A stretch of DNA of 45,071 nt from Apopatocola sp963618015 (GTDB lineage Bacteria; Bacillota; Clostridia; Oscillospirales; Oscillospiraceae). Positions 7,296 through 13,283 of this stretch are shown piece by piece. The position numbers and the translations under genes are program-made. The first letter of the stretch is position 1. Every line of letters begins with the position of its first letter. The stretch is taken from positions 1 through 45,071 of the forward strand of contig CAVEQS010000020.1 of assembly GCA_963618015.1 (NCBI GenBank), read 5' to 3'. The notes beneath the pieces are model-generated. The model was not told where the DNA came from and did not search any database. It saw only the letters and a program-made list of their open reading frames with translations.

Positions 7296-7346
7296 ATATC
7301 ATTGCGCAATACTGTTATTTTGCGAATTGCATATCATTGCGCAATA
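7296..7346. promoter_or_regulatory. Two ATATCATTGCGCAATA operator repeats
   Basis: The same 16 bp occur at 7296-7311 and 7331-7346, each centred on the perfect palindrome ATTGCGCAAT; a weaker ATTACGCAAT lies at 7271-7280. They sit between the RHH gene and the rightward operon. They are likely binding sites of the RHH protein. Confidence 0.6.
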
Positions 7347-7355
7347 TGCTATTAT
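7327..7355 (+). promoter_or_regulatory. Promoter of the rightward small-gene operon
   Basis: TTGCAT (7327-7332), 17-base spacer, TATTAT (7350-7355). The palindrome ATTGCGCAAT (7336-7345) fills the spacer, so a bound protein would block it. Confidence 0.65.
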
Positions 7356-7486
7356 ATAGACAGTTAAGGGAGAGACCTTGAACAAGTCGATCAGGGCGGC
7401 AGACATACTGGTGACAGGACAATGGCCAAGTAGCTGCTACATTCCAGACGCCGCCCGCTCCCGAAAAAACAAAGGAGGTACGCAAG

Positions 7487-7810
7487 ATGAAATGGAATCT
7501 CAAGAAGATCATGCTCCGGGCGTGGAGCCTGTACCGCAAGGGCAGGCTTACATTCGGGGAAGCCCTGCACCGGGCATGGCTGACGGCCAAAGCCGAGCCG
7601 ATCAACGCCGCGACCGTCGAGAGAGCGAAAGCCGCCGCCGGTATCACGGAAGAGGTCAGAACGTGGAGCGGGTGGCGCGAGCTGGGCTATGAGGTCATGC
7701 ACGGCAGCAAGGCTCTTTTCGGCTGTGCGCTGATCTGGGGAAGCAAAGGAGACGGTGCGGTATATAATGCCCGATTCTTCGGCGCTTCTCAAGTCCAGGC
7801 AATCGCATGA
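7487..7810 (+). CDS. Unknown protein of the integrated element, 107 residues
   Basis: ATG 7487 follows a textbook AAAGGAGGT site. The first 35 residues (KKIMLRAWSLYRKGRLTFGE then ALHRAWLTAKA) form a basic amphipathic segment found at the start of many phage and integrative-element proteins of clostridia. The rest (WSGWRELGYEVMHGSKALFG and the end) is not recognised. There is no membrane segment or signal. It is the first gene of the rightward run and is followed by a TTGCCTG/CAGGCAA hairpin (7821-7851). Confidence 0.7.
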   Translation: MKWNLKKIMLRAWSLYRKGRLTFGEALHRAWLTAKAEPINAATVERAKAAAGITEEVRTWSGWRELGYEVMHGSKALFGCALIWGSKGDGAVYNARFFGASQVQAIA

Positions 7811-7928
7811 AAAAAGCCCCTTGCCTGACAGCCGACCAAAGCAACAGGCAAAGAGCTCAAAACACACCCGGAGCGGGTGCAAGTAGATTATACCGCGCCC
7901 GCTCTCTCAAATCAAGGAGGATTTAACA

Positions 7929-8261
7929 TTGATACGGATAACAAAGATCGAATCCGTGCTCGGCGATTTCGGTATCCACTATTACCGGAAGCGCACCGAA
8001 GAGACGGCAGCGGCTATAAAGGTGATTGCTGCAGCGGTGGGCGAGCGAATATTCGGGGACATTCTGACCGCGATAGACGGCGCGGAGAGTGAAGCCTTTA
8101 AGGACGGTATCGAGCTGGGGCGCGTGTATCAAGCATCCGGCGTCGGCTCTTATGCGGATTTTAAGAACAAAGTCCGGGAGCTGCTTGAAGAATGCCCGCC
8201 GGACGATATAAGCGAGGACTTAGCTAAATTCTTGATGGATGGTGAAGAAGATGGGATATGA
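7929..8261 (+). CDS. Small acidic helical protein, related to the one at 8653
   Basis: 110 residues from TTG 7929, chosen because AAGGAGG stands eight bases before it; the leader also holds an ACCCGGAGCGGGT palindrome. The protein is helical and acidic. Residues around 55-65 read EAFKDGIELGRVYQ, closely like DSFNDGMLFGRAYQ in the 82-residue protein at 8653, and both are preceded by a helix of similar spacing, so they are probably paralogues. The last bases overlap the next gene. The function is unknown. Confidence 0.65.
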   Translation: MIRITKIESVLGDFGIHYYRKRTEETAAAIKVIAAAVGERIFGDILTAIDGAESEAFKDGIELGRVYQASGVGSYADFKNKVRELLEECPPDDISEDLAKFLMDGEEDGI

Positions 8262-8466
8262 GATCGTTTTTATTCTGCCGCTGCTGCTTGCGGCGCTGGC
8301 GTCTATGGCTATGTGCTTTGTAAGCATCCTTGCGCAACGGCACGGGGCAAGCGAGAAGATCGCGGCGGACTGCGTCAAGGGCGCGTTTGCTATCGGCGGC
8401 GTGCTTTTCAACGGCCTGTTTCAGTTGATTTTGATTCTGCTGGTAAACCTTGCGAACAAATTTTGA
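8251..8466 (+). CDS. Small membrane protein, two helices
   Basis: 71 residues from ATG 8251 (75 if ATG 8239 is used). Two hydrophobic helices, about residues 5-24 (FILPLLLAALASMAMCFVSI) and 46-66 (AIGGVLFNGLFQLILILLVN), flank a short polar loop with QRHGASEKIAADCVKG. The form recalls holin-like or small inner-membrane proteins, but no family is recognised. It overlaps the stop of the preceding gene, so it is translationally coupled. Confidence 0.6.
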   Translation: MGYEIVFILPLLLAALASMAMCFVSILAQRHGASEKIAADCVKGAFAIGGVLFNGLFQLILILLVNLANKF

Positions 8467-8481
8467 AAGGGAGAAAAGACA

Positions 8482-8640
8482 ATGACTAATACCGAGAAAG
8501 TAAGAATTGATGTCGAGATCGACGCGGGAGACTACACCGAAGATAAGAAGAACATGGCGGAGAAGATCGCCCGGCTCTGCTTCCTTATGGACGCGGACAA
8601 GCTGCGCTACCTGTATCTCACGGCGCTGAACATGATCTAA
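8482..8640 (+). CDS. Small acidic protein, 52 residues
   Basis: ATG 8482 to TAA 8640 with an AAAGGGAGA ribosome site seven bases upstream, 15 bp after the membrane-protein gene. It has many Asp/Glu/Lys residues and one predicted helix pair (KKNMAEKIARLCFLMDADKL then RYLYLTALNMI). No family is recognised. It is kept as a gene because of the ribosome site and its tight packing in the operon. Confidence 0.55.
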   Translation: MTNTEKVRIDVEIDAGDYTEDKKNMAEKIARLCFLMDADKLRYLYLTALNMI

Positions 8641-8652
8641 GGGGGCAAATGC

Positions 8653-8901
8653 ATGATTATTAAGATCGACGGTTTGGGACTGTCTGGCTTTAAGACGGAG
8701 CGGGGCGCAGAGGCAGCCGCAGCGTGCAAAAAGCTGCAAGATTACATTCAAAGCATTGGCTCGCTGCCTGCAAAGCAGAAGAAGGAAATGTTCGCGCTGC
8801 TTGAAAAAGCGGCGAGAGCGTGCGAGGAGGATTCTTTCAACGATGGTATGCTGTTCGGGCGGGCTTATCAGCTCTCTTTGACAATGGAGGATGAAGAATG
8901 A
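8653..8901 (+). CDS. Small helical protein, paralogue of the one at 7929
   Basis: 82 residues from ATG 8653, preceded by AAGGGGGC. Residues about 55-75 contain ARACEEDSFNDGMLFGRAYQ, matching the EAFKDGIELGRVYQ motif of the 110-residue neighbour. The C-terminus is acidic. Its stop overlaps the next ATG (ATGA), typical of a tightly coupled phage-type operon. The function is unknown. Confidence 0.65.
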   Translation: MIIKIDGLGLSGFKTERGAEAAAACKKLQDYIQSIGSLPAKQKKEMFALLEKAARACEEDSFNDGMLFGRAYQLSLTMEDEE

Positions 8902-9050
8902 CGGACAATCAGAGAGAGCTTATAGAAATGATCTGCGCTATGAACGATGAGCAGTTTGCAAGGTTTTGCGAGCTGGTAGATAAGGAGCTCACGGAAAAGG
9001 AGCGCGAGTTTTACGAAACGACCTGCAAGATCGGCGGGGGTGAAGCATGA
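8898..9050 (+). CDS. Small acidic helical protein, 50 residues
   Basis: ATG 8898 to TGA 9050, with GGAGG at 8886-8890 and a 4-bp ATGA overlap with the gene before it. It is mostly helical and charged (ELIEMICAMNDEQFARFCEL then VDKELTEKEREFYETT). It is not recognised; it could be a coiled-coil partner of neighbours. Confidence 0.5.
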   Translation: MTDNQRELIEMICAMNDEQFARFCELVDKELTEKEREFYETTCKIGGGEA

Positions 9051-9109
9051 ACGATAACAGATTCCCGGAAGTTGAGCCGGTCGATATGACGGGCGAAGAG
9101 CGAGATTGA
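9047..9109 (+). CDS. Very short ORF (20 codons) at the operon end
   Basis: ATG 9047 overlaps the previous stop (ATGA), has GGGGG about five bases upstream and ends at TGA 9109. Twenty acidic residues (MNDNRFPEVEPVDMTGEERD). It could be a real micro-gene or the remaining start of a truncated one. The evidence is only position and the ribosome site. Confidence 0.35.
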   Translation: MNDNRFPEVEPVDMTGEERD

Positions 9110-9174
9110 TTAAAGATACCCCGCTTTCCGCCCTATAGTTCACCTTTAGTTATCTCATAACGGAGCGATAGTGC

Positions 9175-9339
9175 TTACTCATTTTCTCCATTGTCTGGTT
9201 TCTCTGTCAGCATGGACGGTGCTTCCGGGTGCTTGTGGACATAATTCCGTACCAGCTCGCCCCAGAGGTAATCGCGCTGCTCCTGCGTGATCTCCGGGAA
9301 CTTGGTCTCCCCGGTCTTGCGGTTGATGATGATTGGCAT
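9175..9339 (-). CDS. Small protein following a Xis-like gene, 54 residues
   Basis: ATG 9339 begins on the base after the upstream stop (TAA 9342-9340), with GAGGAAAAG as ribosome site, and ends at TAA 9175. It starts MPIIINRKTGETKFPEITQE, continues QRDYLWGELVRNYVHKHPEA and ends acidic. It is not recognised. The perfect coupling to the Xis-like gene suggests a joint role. Confidence 0.55.
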   Translation of the reverse strand: MPIIINRKTGETKFPEITQEQRDYLWGELVRNYVHKHPEAPSMLTEKPDNGENE

Positions 9340-9561
9340 TTACTTTTCCTCCTGCTCAATCGCTTCTCCCTTTGCCCAGCGAATGAACGCGAGGCGGGGA
9401 ATCTTCGTCCGGTTGCCGCTGCGGAACGTCGAGAAAGGCAGCTTCTCCGGGCAATCACGCGCCATGAGCGTGATGTAATATGGCGAGCATCCCAAGTACG
9501 ACGCCGCGACGGTCGAGGAAATGCATCCCTTGTCCATTGCTTCAATTTCTTCAAGTGTCAT
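9340..9561 (-). CDS. Excisionase-like helix-turn-helix protein
   Basis: 73 residues; ATG 9561 has an AAGAGGT site. Residues about 12-55 (GCISSTVAASYLGCSPYYIT, a short loop, then FSTFRSGNRTKIPRLAFIRW) have the pattern of a MerR/Xis-type winged helix: a helix-turn-helix, then a basic beta wing and Trp. In integrative elements these proteins bend DNA during excision or act as activators. It is the second such gene in the element besides the one at 12112. A perfect 10-bp stem hairpin (9595-9619) lies 34 bp upstream. Confidence 0.6.
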   Translation of the reverse strand: MTLEEIEAMDKGCISSTVAASYLGCSPYYITLMARDCPEKLPFSTFRSGNRTKIPRLAFIRWAKGEAIEQEEK

Positions 9562-10017
9562 TAGCTATACCTCTTTTCTTTGATAAATGACAGCAGAGCG
9601 GGACGATCTGTCCCGCTCTCATTATGTCATATATGGCGTGATGATTTTCGCATTTTCTGTCGAAGAATATCTACGGCATTTTCACGGCTTTGTCACGGCT
9701 TCGCTGGCGTACTCAGCAGTCGATTTCTCGGGGTTCGCTCGGGGTTCAATGCTGGATATTCTCTTGCTTCATCCTCGCTTCAACACGTTCTCACGCGGCT
9801 TTACGGAGGAATATTCAAGGCGGCGGTTTCCCTTTGCTCGTCCTTTGTTCGATAGTTTTTTGATTGGCAAAACCCAACATTCAAAAAAGCCGAGAACTTA
9901 ATAAAACTTAACATTCAAATCGGCGCGAACCTGTAAAAACCTGACATTTGAGGATGCTGCTTCGCAGCCGATTGCACCCGCTCGGAAGGTGAAAAAGCGG
10001 CTTTTGTGTCCGCTCGA
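9562..10017. other. 456-bp non-coding region with hairpin and direct repeats
   Basis: No gene is convincing. It holds a perfect hairpin AGAGCGGGAC-N5-GTCCCGCTCT (9595-9619), short direct repeats (TTCACGGCTT/GTCACGGCTT; GGGGTTCGCT followed by CGGGGTTC) around 9680-9750, and three regularly spaced 17-bp repeats at 9869-9952. It looks like a regulatory or replication region. Confidence 0.5.
9869..9952. repeat. Three 17-bp direct repeats at 33-34-bp spacing
   Basis: Copies at 9869-9885, 9903-9919 and 9936-9952 share AAAAC-yy-r-ACATT-y-rA. Their starts are 34 and 33 bp apart, so a protein would see them on nearly the same helix face. They are candidate iterons or operators; the plasmid-like spacing is suggestive only. 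Confidence 0.55.
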
Positions 10018-10404
10018 TTATTTGAAGCTGAAAAAGTCATCGCACAAGTCGGAGTTATCGGAGATATAGCCGCTCGTCATATCGGCAACGGCGGATCGCT
10101 GGTTTTCGTAAATGCTCACGATAGACGTTGCAGCTCTGAGACGCACCGCCGCGGGCGTCTTTTCGTTCTCCATGATGGACTTTATGACCCCGATAGCAGA
10201 TTCAACGCTTCCGGCTATGCTCTCCATTACCGTTATCTTCGCCTGTTCCTGTATGTCCCTGTAAGCCTTGGAGAATTCAAGATCGTCGTGAATGTATGTG
10301 TATAGGGTTCTCGGAGAGATCCCCGCTTTTCCTGCTGCCTCCGATAGCGTTTTGCTGTCTGCAAGAGCTACCAGCGCGGCGGTTTTCTTTTGGTTATTTG
10401 CCAT
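10018..10404 (-). CDS. phBC6A51-type HTH protein, terminase-small-subunit-like
   Basis: 128 residues; ATG 10404 follows AAGGAGATG. Residues about 10-50 (ALADSKTLSEAAGKAGISPR then TLYTYIHDDLEFSKAYRD) form a helix-turn-helix as in phBC6A51/terminase small subunits, followed by a long helical region (QAKITVMESIAGSVESAIGV, then PAAVRLRAATSIVSIYENQR) suited to oligomer formation. Terminase small subunits recognise the packaging site; satellites carry their own version to redirect packaging. It might instead be an ordinary regulator. It stands alone between two non-coding repeat regions. Confidence 0.65.
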   Translation of the reverse strand: MANNQKKTAALVALADSKTLSEAAGKAGISPRTLYTYIHDDLEFSKAYRDIQEQAKITVMESIAGSVESAIGVIKSIMENEKTPAAVRLRAATSIVSIYENQRSAVADMTSGYISDNSDLCDDFFSFK

Positions 10405-10861
10405 TGCATCATCTCCTTCGTACTGTATGCGTCCCGCTCCGGCGACGATAAAACCGAAGCAAGGCGGAAAAAACCGGCAAAAAGCGGAAGAAAGCGGTCA
10501 CGCACCGTTACGAACCGTTAGCCAGCCGTAGCGACTGGTAGCCACTCGCACCCGCTCGGGGGTGTCACGTTTCGTTACCCCATTATAATACCGTCACGAA
10601 ACGCGACGGTATTGTGCAGACAGAAAGCCGAGAAATGTATGCAGCTCTCCGATAAATGCCCGCAGAGACGTAAAACGGTGCGCATTTTATAGAACACCCC
10701 CGAAAATATACCGGTTTCATATAAAATCCTCCGGCTGGCCTGCCTCGTGTGCGGAAGCCGCCCGGAGGGGCGACCGCGATTTTGGATGCTTTATTAGCCC
10801 GTTTTGGAGCGGGAGGAAACGCTTAATTTTTCCCACATACATGGCTATATATAGTATATCT
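10405..10861. other. Non-coding region with nested inverted repeats
   Basis: No gene is supported. It contains tandem ACCGTTA (10506-10522), a near-perfect GCGACTGG-TAG-CCACTCGC hairpin (10531-10549), CGTTTCGT/ACGAAACG arms (10568-10604) and an overlapping AATACCGTC-N9-GACGGTATT hairpin (10587-10613). The density of structure suggests an origin, transfer or packaging site. Confidence 0.5.
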
Positions 10862-10997
10862 CCCCCAAAATGGGGGAAGTGTTTCCGGCTTAAAAACTCA
10901 CTGGTTCCCCCAAAATGGGGGTAGTGGGTTCTTCGCTCTGGTATCACTACCCCCACATTGGGGGATGTTTCGACTTTTCCATACCCCAAAATGGGGG
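10862..10997. repeat. Array of four CCCCC-N5-GGGGG palindromes
   Basis: CCCCCAAAATGGGGG at 10862-10876 and 10907-10921, CCCCCACATTGGGGG at 10950-10964, and a one-base-shorter copy at 10984-10997. Centres are about 45, 43 and 33 bp apart. Three are followed (or, inverted, preceded) by a short AGTG-type flank. The array lies 36 bp beyond the stop of the winged-helix gene. It is a candidate iteron origin or regulatory array. Confidence 0.7.
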
Positions 10998-11032
10998 AGC
11001 CAAAATGCATAAAAGTTTTTATGTATCGCCTT

Positions 11033-11395
11033 TTATGGTGGTCGGGCTTTCCAATCGAACACGAACTCGTAGACGTTCTTTTCCCGGGTCAGCCTCCCGC
11101 TCTCCTTGATGCGGATAAAACCGGCGTCGATAAGCTCCGCCTTGAAGCGATCAAAGCTGCTCGGGGGGATATGGTATTTTTCGACGGAGGAGGCCGGAAA
11201 CGTGAACTCACGCTCGCCTCCGGCCTCCATTGCCATACGAAAGTATAAATCCCTTGCTCCGGCTTTTAGCCTGCCGAATTGCTCAGAGAGCAGGAGAGAA
11301 TTGCCGATCTGAATAAACCGCCCTTCTTTGCAATCTGCTTTAGCGGATAACCACGGGCGAATATTACAATGGGCGGCTGTCTTGCGTCTCCCCAT
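11033..11395 (-). CDS. Winged-helix replication-initiator-like protein
   Basis: 120 residues from ATG 11395, seven bases after GGAGGGT; upstream in-frame ATGs lack a site. After a basic start (MGRRKTAAHCNIRPW) the protein reads GRFIQIGNSLLLSEQFGRLK, then AGARDLYFRMAMEAGG and VEKYHIPPSSFDRFKAELID with AGFIRIKESG. This resembles the N-terminal winged helix of RepA_N-type initiators: a strand, SxxAxxLY helix, recognition helix, then a wing. It lies next to the four-palindrome array, which would be its natural binding site. It is short for a full initiator, so it may work with the neighbour at 11364, whose end it overlaps by 32 bp. Confidence 0.6.
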   Translation of the reverse strand: MGRRKTAAHCNIRPWLSAKADCKEGRFIQIGNSLLLSEQFGRLKAGARDLYFRMAMEAGGEREFTFPASSVEKYHIPPSSFDRFKAELIDAGFIRIKESGRLTREKNVYEFVFDWKARPP

Positions 11396-11906
11396 CGGCA
11401 TACCCTCCGATCTCGATTTGTCCCGGCAGCCCGTCAAGGAACGCCTGCGCCGATCTCACCGCTCGAATCGTGCTTGTGCCTTTTGCGGTCACGGTAGCGA
11501 TGAATGCTGCGGCCTCCCGCCGCCCCTTCGCGCCGTCATCCGGGAGAAAATAGCCGTTATCGCCGGAGAGGATGACAGCGCCGAGTGCCCGCTCGTCGGA
11601 AATCAGCTTTCGGAGCGCCCGCGGGGCTTTTATGCCCATCATTCGGCAAAGCTCCGTCGTCTTGATCGCGTTCTCTGCGCCTCTCGGCAGGATGTTTTGA
11701 AAAAAACTTTGCTTTGCCCCGCTCTGCATGGTAAAATCATGGAGCGGGAATGGCTGCTCTTGCTGGCTGGCAAAAAGTTGCGTCTCCGCTTGCCGTCTCT
11801 CGGTCTTGCACACCGAGGGGCGGCTTTTTATATCGCTGGATTTCCCGTCTAAGCCCATCTCAGCGGGCTTGTGAGCGCTTTCTCGCGCTGGAATGTATTG
11901 TTTCAT
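11364..11906 (-). CDS. Winged-helix element protein, likely replication or regulation
   Basis: 180 residues from ATG 11906; GGGAGG lies ten bases upstream. The first 60 residues are polar and low in structure; the core is QNILPRGAENAIKTTELCRM, then GIKAPRALRKLISDERALGA and LSGDNGYFLPDDGAKGRREA. This is a family seen in clostridial phages and elements: a helix-turn-helix with the Pro-Arg-Gly entry and a GYF(L/I)P wing, ending in a helix. It overlaps both neighbours, so the four leftward genes are one operon. A start at ATG 11729 is possible but has no ribosome site. Confidence 0.6.
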   Translation of the reverse strand: MKQYIPARESAHKPAEMGLDGKSSDIKSRPSVCKTERRQAETQLFASQQEQPFPLHDFTMQSGAKQSFFQNILPRGAENAIKTTELCRMMGIKAPRALRKLISDERALGAVILSGDNGYFLPDDGAKGRREAAAFIATVTAKGTSTIRAVRSAQAFLDGLPGQIEIGGYADGETQDSRPL

Positions 11907-12115
11907 ATCCCCGCGCCCTCCCGCTCAAAATCATTTGTTGAGTGGGGCTTTCCGGCAAACTGTCCGCTATGCCCACCGATTCCCGCTCGATTTGGATTCC
12001 GCCCAAAGCGAAATGGAAACAGGGGACAGTCTGTGCAAACACAACGGCGGACTTCAACGGCAACGCCGCAGACGCAGTCGAGACACTTTTCTCGGATGGC
12101 CTTTAATGGCGTCAT
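11903..12115 (-). CDS. Small Cys-rich zinc-binding-type protein
   Basis: 70 residues. The start MTPLKAIREKCLDCVCGVAV, then RRCVCTDCPLFPFRFGRNPN, holds seven Cys in CxxCxC and CxCxxC groups, followed by the conserved PLxPFRxGxNP segment. Near-identical small proteins occur in many phages and integrative elements of clostridia; the role is unknown, probably zinc-dependent nucleic acid or protein binding. ATGA overlaps link it to the genes on both sides. Confidence 0.75.
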   Translation of the reverse strand: MTPLKAIREKCLDCVCGVAVEVRRCVCTDCPLFPFRFGRNPNRAGIGGHSGQFAGKPHSTNDFEREGAGI

Positions 12116-12300
12116 AGTCTCGCCCCCTGCTCACTCTGGCTGGCAAGCCACGCTCTAAGCCCGTCCGTCGGGATTCGGATGCAGCGTCCGATTCTGATCA
12201 CCGGCGGGCTTGCTTCGCTGTGTACGAGCTCGTAGGCTTTGGAACGGCTCAAATTGAGCATCGCTCCCATCTCCTCCACGGTCAAAACTGTTTTTTCCAT
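12112..12300 (-). CDS. AlpA/excisionase-type HTH_17 protein
   Basis: 62 residues from ATG 12300, chosen over ATG 12342 because GGAGGTAAAG precedes it. The pattern LTVEEMGAMLNLSRSKAYEL followed by PPVIRIGRCIRIPTDGLRAW is the standard MerR-type HTH_17 of AlpA/Xis proteins. It is the first gene of the leftward operon and divergent from the repressor gene, the position of alpA or xis in phages and satellites. It probably drives excision or activates the operon. Confidence 0.8.
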   Translation of the reverse strand: MEKTVLTVEEMGAMLNLSRSKAYELVHSEASPPVIRIGRCIRIPTDGLRAWLASQSEQGARL

Positions 12301-12328
12301 CTTTACCTCCTGCTGTTTGATTTTTTGC

Positions 12329-12357
12329 TTGCGTTCCTTCAAGTGCTATGGTATGAT
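12329..12357 (+). promoter_or_regulatory. Promoter of the repressor-integrase operon
   Basis: TTGCGT (12329-12334), 17-base spacer, TATGAT (12352-12357). Confidence 0.6.
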
Positions 12358-12372
12358 TTACTCGACAAATGA

Positions 12373-12401
12373 ATTATAAGATATATTTTTCTGTTCGTCA
12401 A
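12373..12401 (-). promoter_or_regulatory. Promoter of the leftward AlpA-replication operon
   Basis: Minus strand: TTGACG (12396-12401), 17-base spacer, TATAAT (12373-12378). The divergent -10 boxes are about 15 bp apart, so one bound repressor could switch between the two directions. Confidence 0.7.
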
Positions 12402-12461
12402 TATTTTCAATCCGCTAAAATGGAAAAACAAGAAATTCAAACCGAGCAAGGAGAAAAAGCT

Positions 12462-13283
12462 ATGGAAAGCAATTATTTTCCGCCGACAGAAAAAGAGGCA
12501 AAGGAGACGGGCGTGGCTTCGTCGGAACGGAGGAATGCCGGTTTCCCGTCGCGCTTGCGGCAGCTGCGAAATAAAAAAGGAGAGTCGCAAGCGACATTGG
12601 CGAAAGAGCTGAAGGTAACAAAATCTACCATCAGCCTGTATGAAACAGGGGACAATGTTCCCGACGCAAGGACTATAAGAAAGATGGCAGAGCACTTTAA
12701 AGTTTCAGCTGACTATCTGCTGGGGTTATCAGAATCAGAGACAAATGATAAAGACGTGCAGTTTGTTTCCGACTATACAGGTTTAGCTCCCAATGTGGTA
12801 TCTCGCCTCCATATTCTTGATGATAGAAGCGGTATTGTAAAAGAATGGATTGGACGGCTTTTTAAAATTCCCGATAACGCGTCAGAGGATGATATAAGCA
12901 AGACGATTGATTATCTTGTGCAATCAGCGATGGCGCAAAATAGATGGGAAAATATGGTTGATGCGAGACAATCAACTTTTAATAAAACCGGGCGATTTCC
13001 TGACGACGACAGGGTTGATGTTGGAAGCTTGAGCGGTCTTTACTGCGATAGAGCAGGACGATATTGGGTAGAGGACAATCTCGCGGCAGAACTCTTAATA
13101 GGCGAGGCTATTGATACGCTTCAAATACTAACAGATTTTATTTTGCACGGTCTAAGGGATGACTTATCTAAGCAGATAGAAGGAATGAGCGAAGCGGAAG
13201 TCGAAAGACGCTATATGCGTCCGTATTCTGATTTTGCTATCGTACCCAAAGGCGTTGACGTGGAGGAAGATCATGCCGAATAA
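12462..13283 (+). CDS. CI/Cro-type (XRE) repressor of the element
   Basis: 273 residues from ATG 12462, which has AAGGAG upstream; the longer frame from 12369 would begin in the promoter region. Residues about 29-85 (FPSRLRQLRNKKGESQATLA, then VTKSTISLYETGDNVPDART and FKVSADYLLG) form a Cro/C1 helix-turn-helix. The C-terminal 180 residues are not a LexA-type peptidase: no Ser-Lys pattern is evident. It is divergent from the AlpA-like gene and overlaps the integrase gene, so it is probably the maintenance repressor. What inactivates it is not evident. Confidence 0.85.
   Translation: MESNYFPPTEKEAKETGVASSERRNAGFPSRLRQLRNKKGESQATLAKELKVTKSTISLYETGDNVPDARTIRKMAEHFKVSADYLLGLSESETNDKDVQFVSDYTGLAPNVVSRLHILDDRSGIVKEWIGRLFKIPDNASEDDISKTIDYLVQSAMAQNRWENMVDARQSTFNKTGRFPDDDRVDVGSLSGLYCDRAGRYWVEDNLAAELLIGEAIDTLQILTDFILHGLRDDLSKQIEGMSEAEVERRYMRPYSDFAIVPKGVDVEEDHAE

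Noticed and set aside
7378..7692. Overlapping ORF in another frame at the start of the small-gene operon
   Set aside because: The gene at 7487 has an excellent ribosome site and a protein-like composition; this frame is rich in Arg and Gly as a shadow.
9587..9901. Plus-strand ORF of 104 codons in the 9.6-10.0 kb gap
   Set aside because: No ribosome site, low-complexity composition, and it crosses a hairpin and one of the 17-bp repeats.
10862..10997. Palindrome array as a CRISPR
   Set aside because: Units are 15 bp, variable in spacing and have no conserved repeat longer than the palindrome; no cas gene is present.
10717..11010. 97-codon minus-strand ORF across the palindrome array
   Set aside because: It reads straight through the repeats, its His-Phe-Gly-Gly repeats come from the palindromes, and it has no ribosome site.
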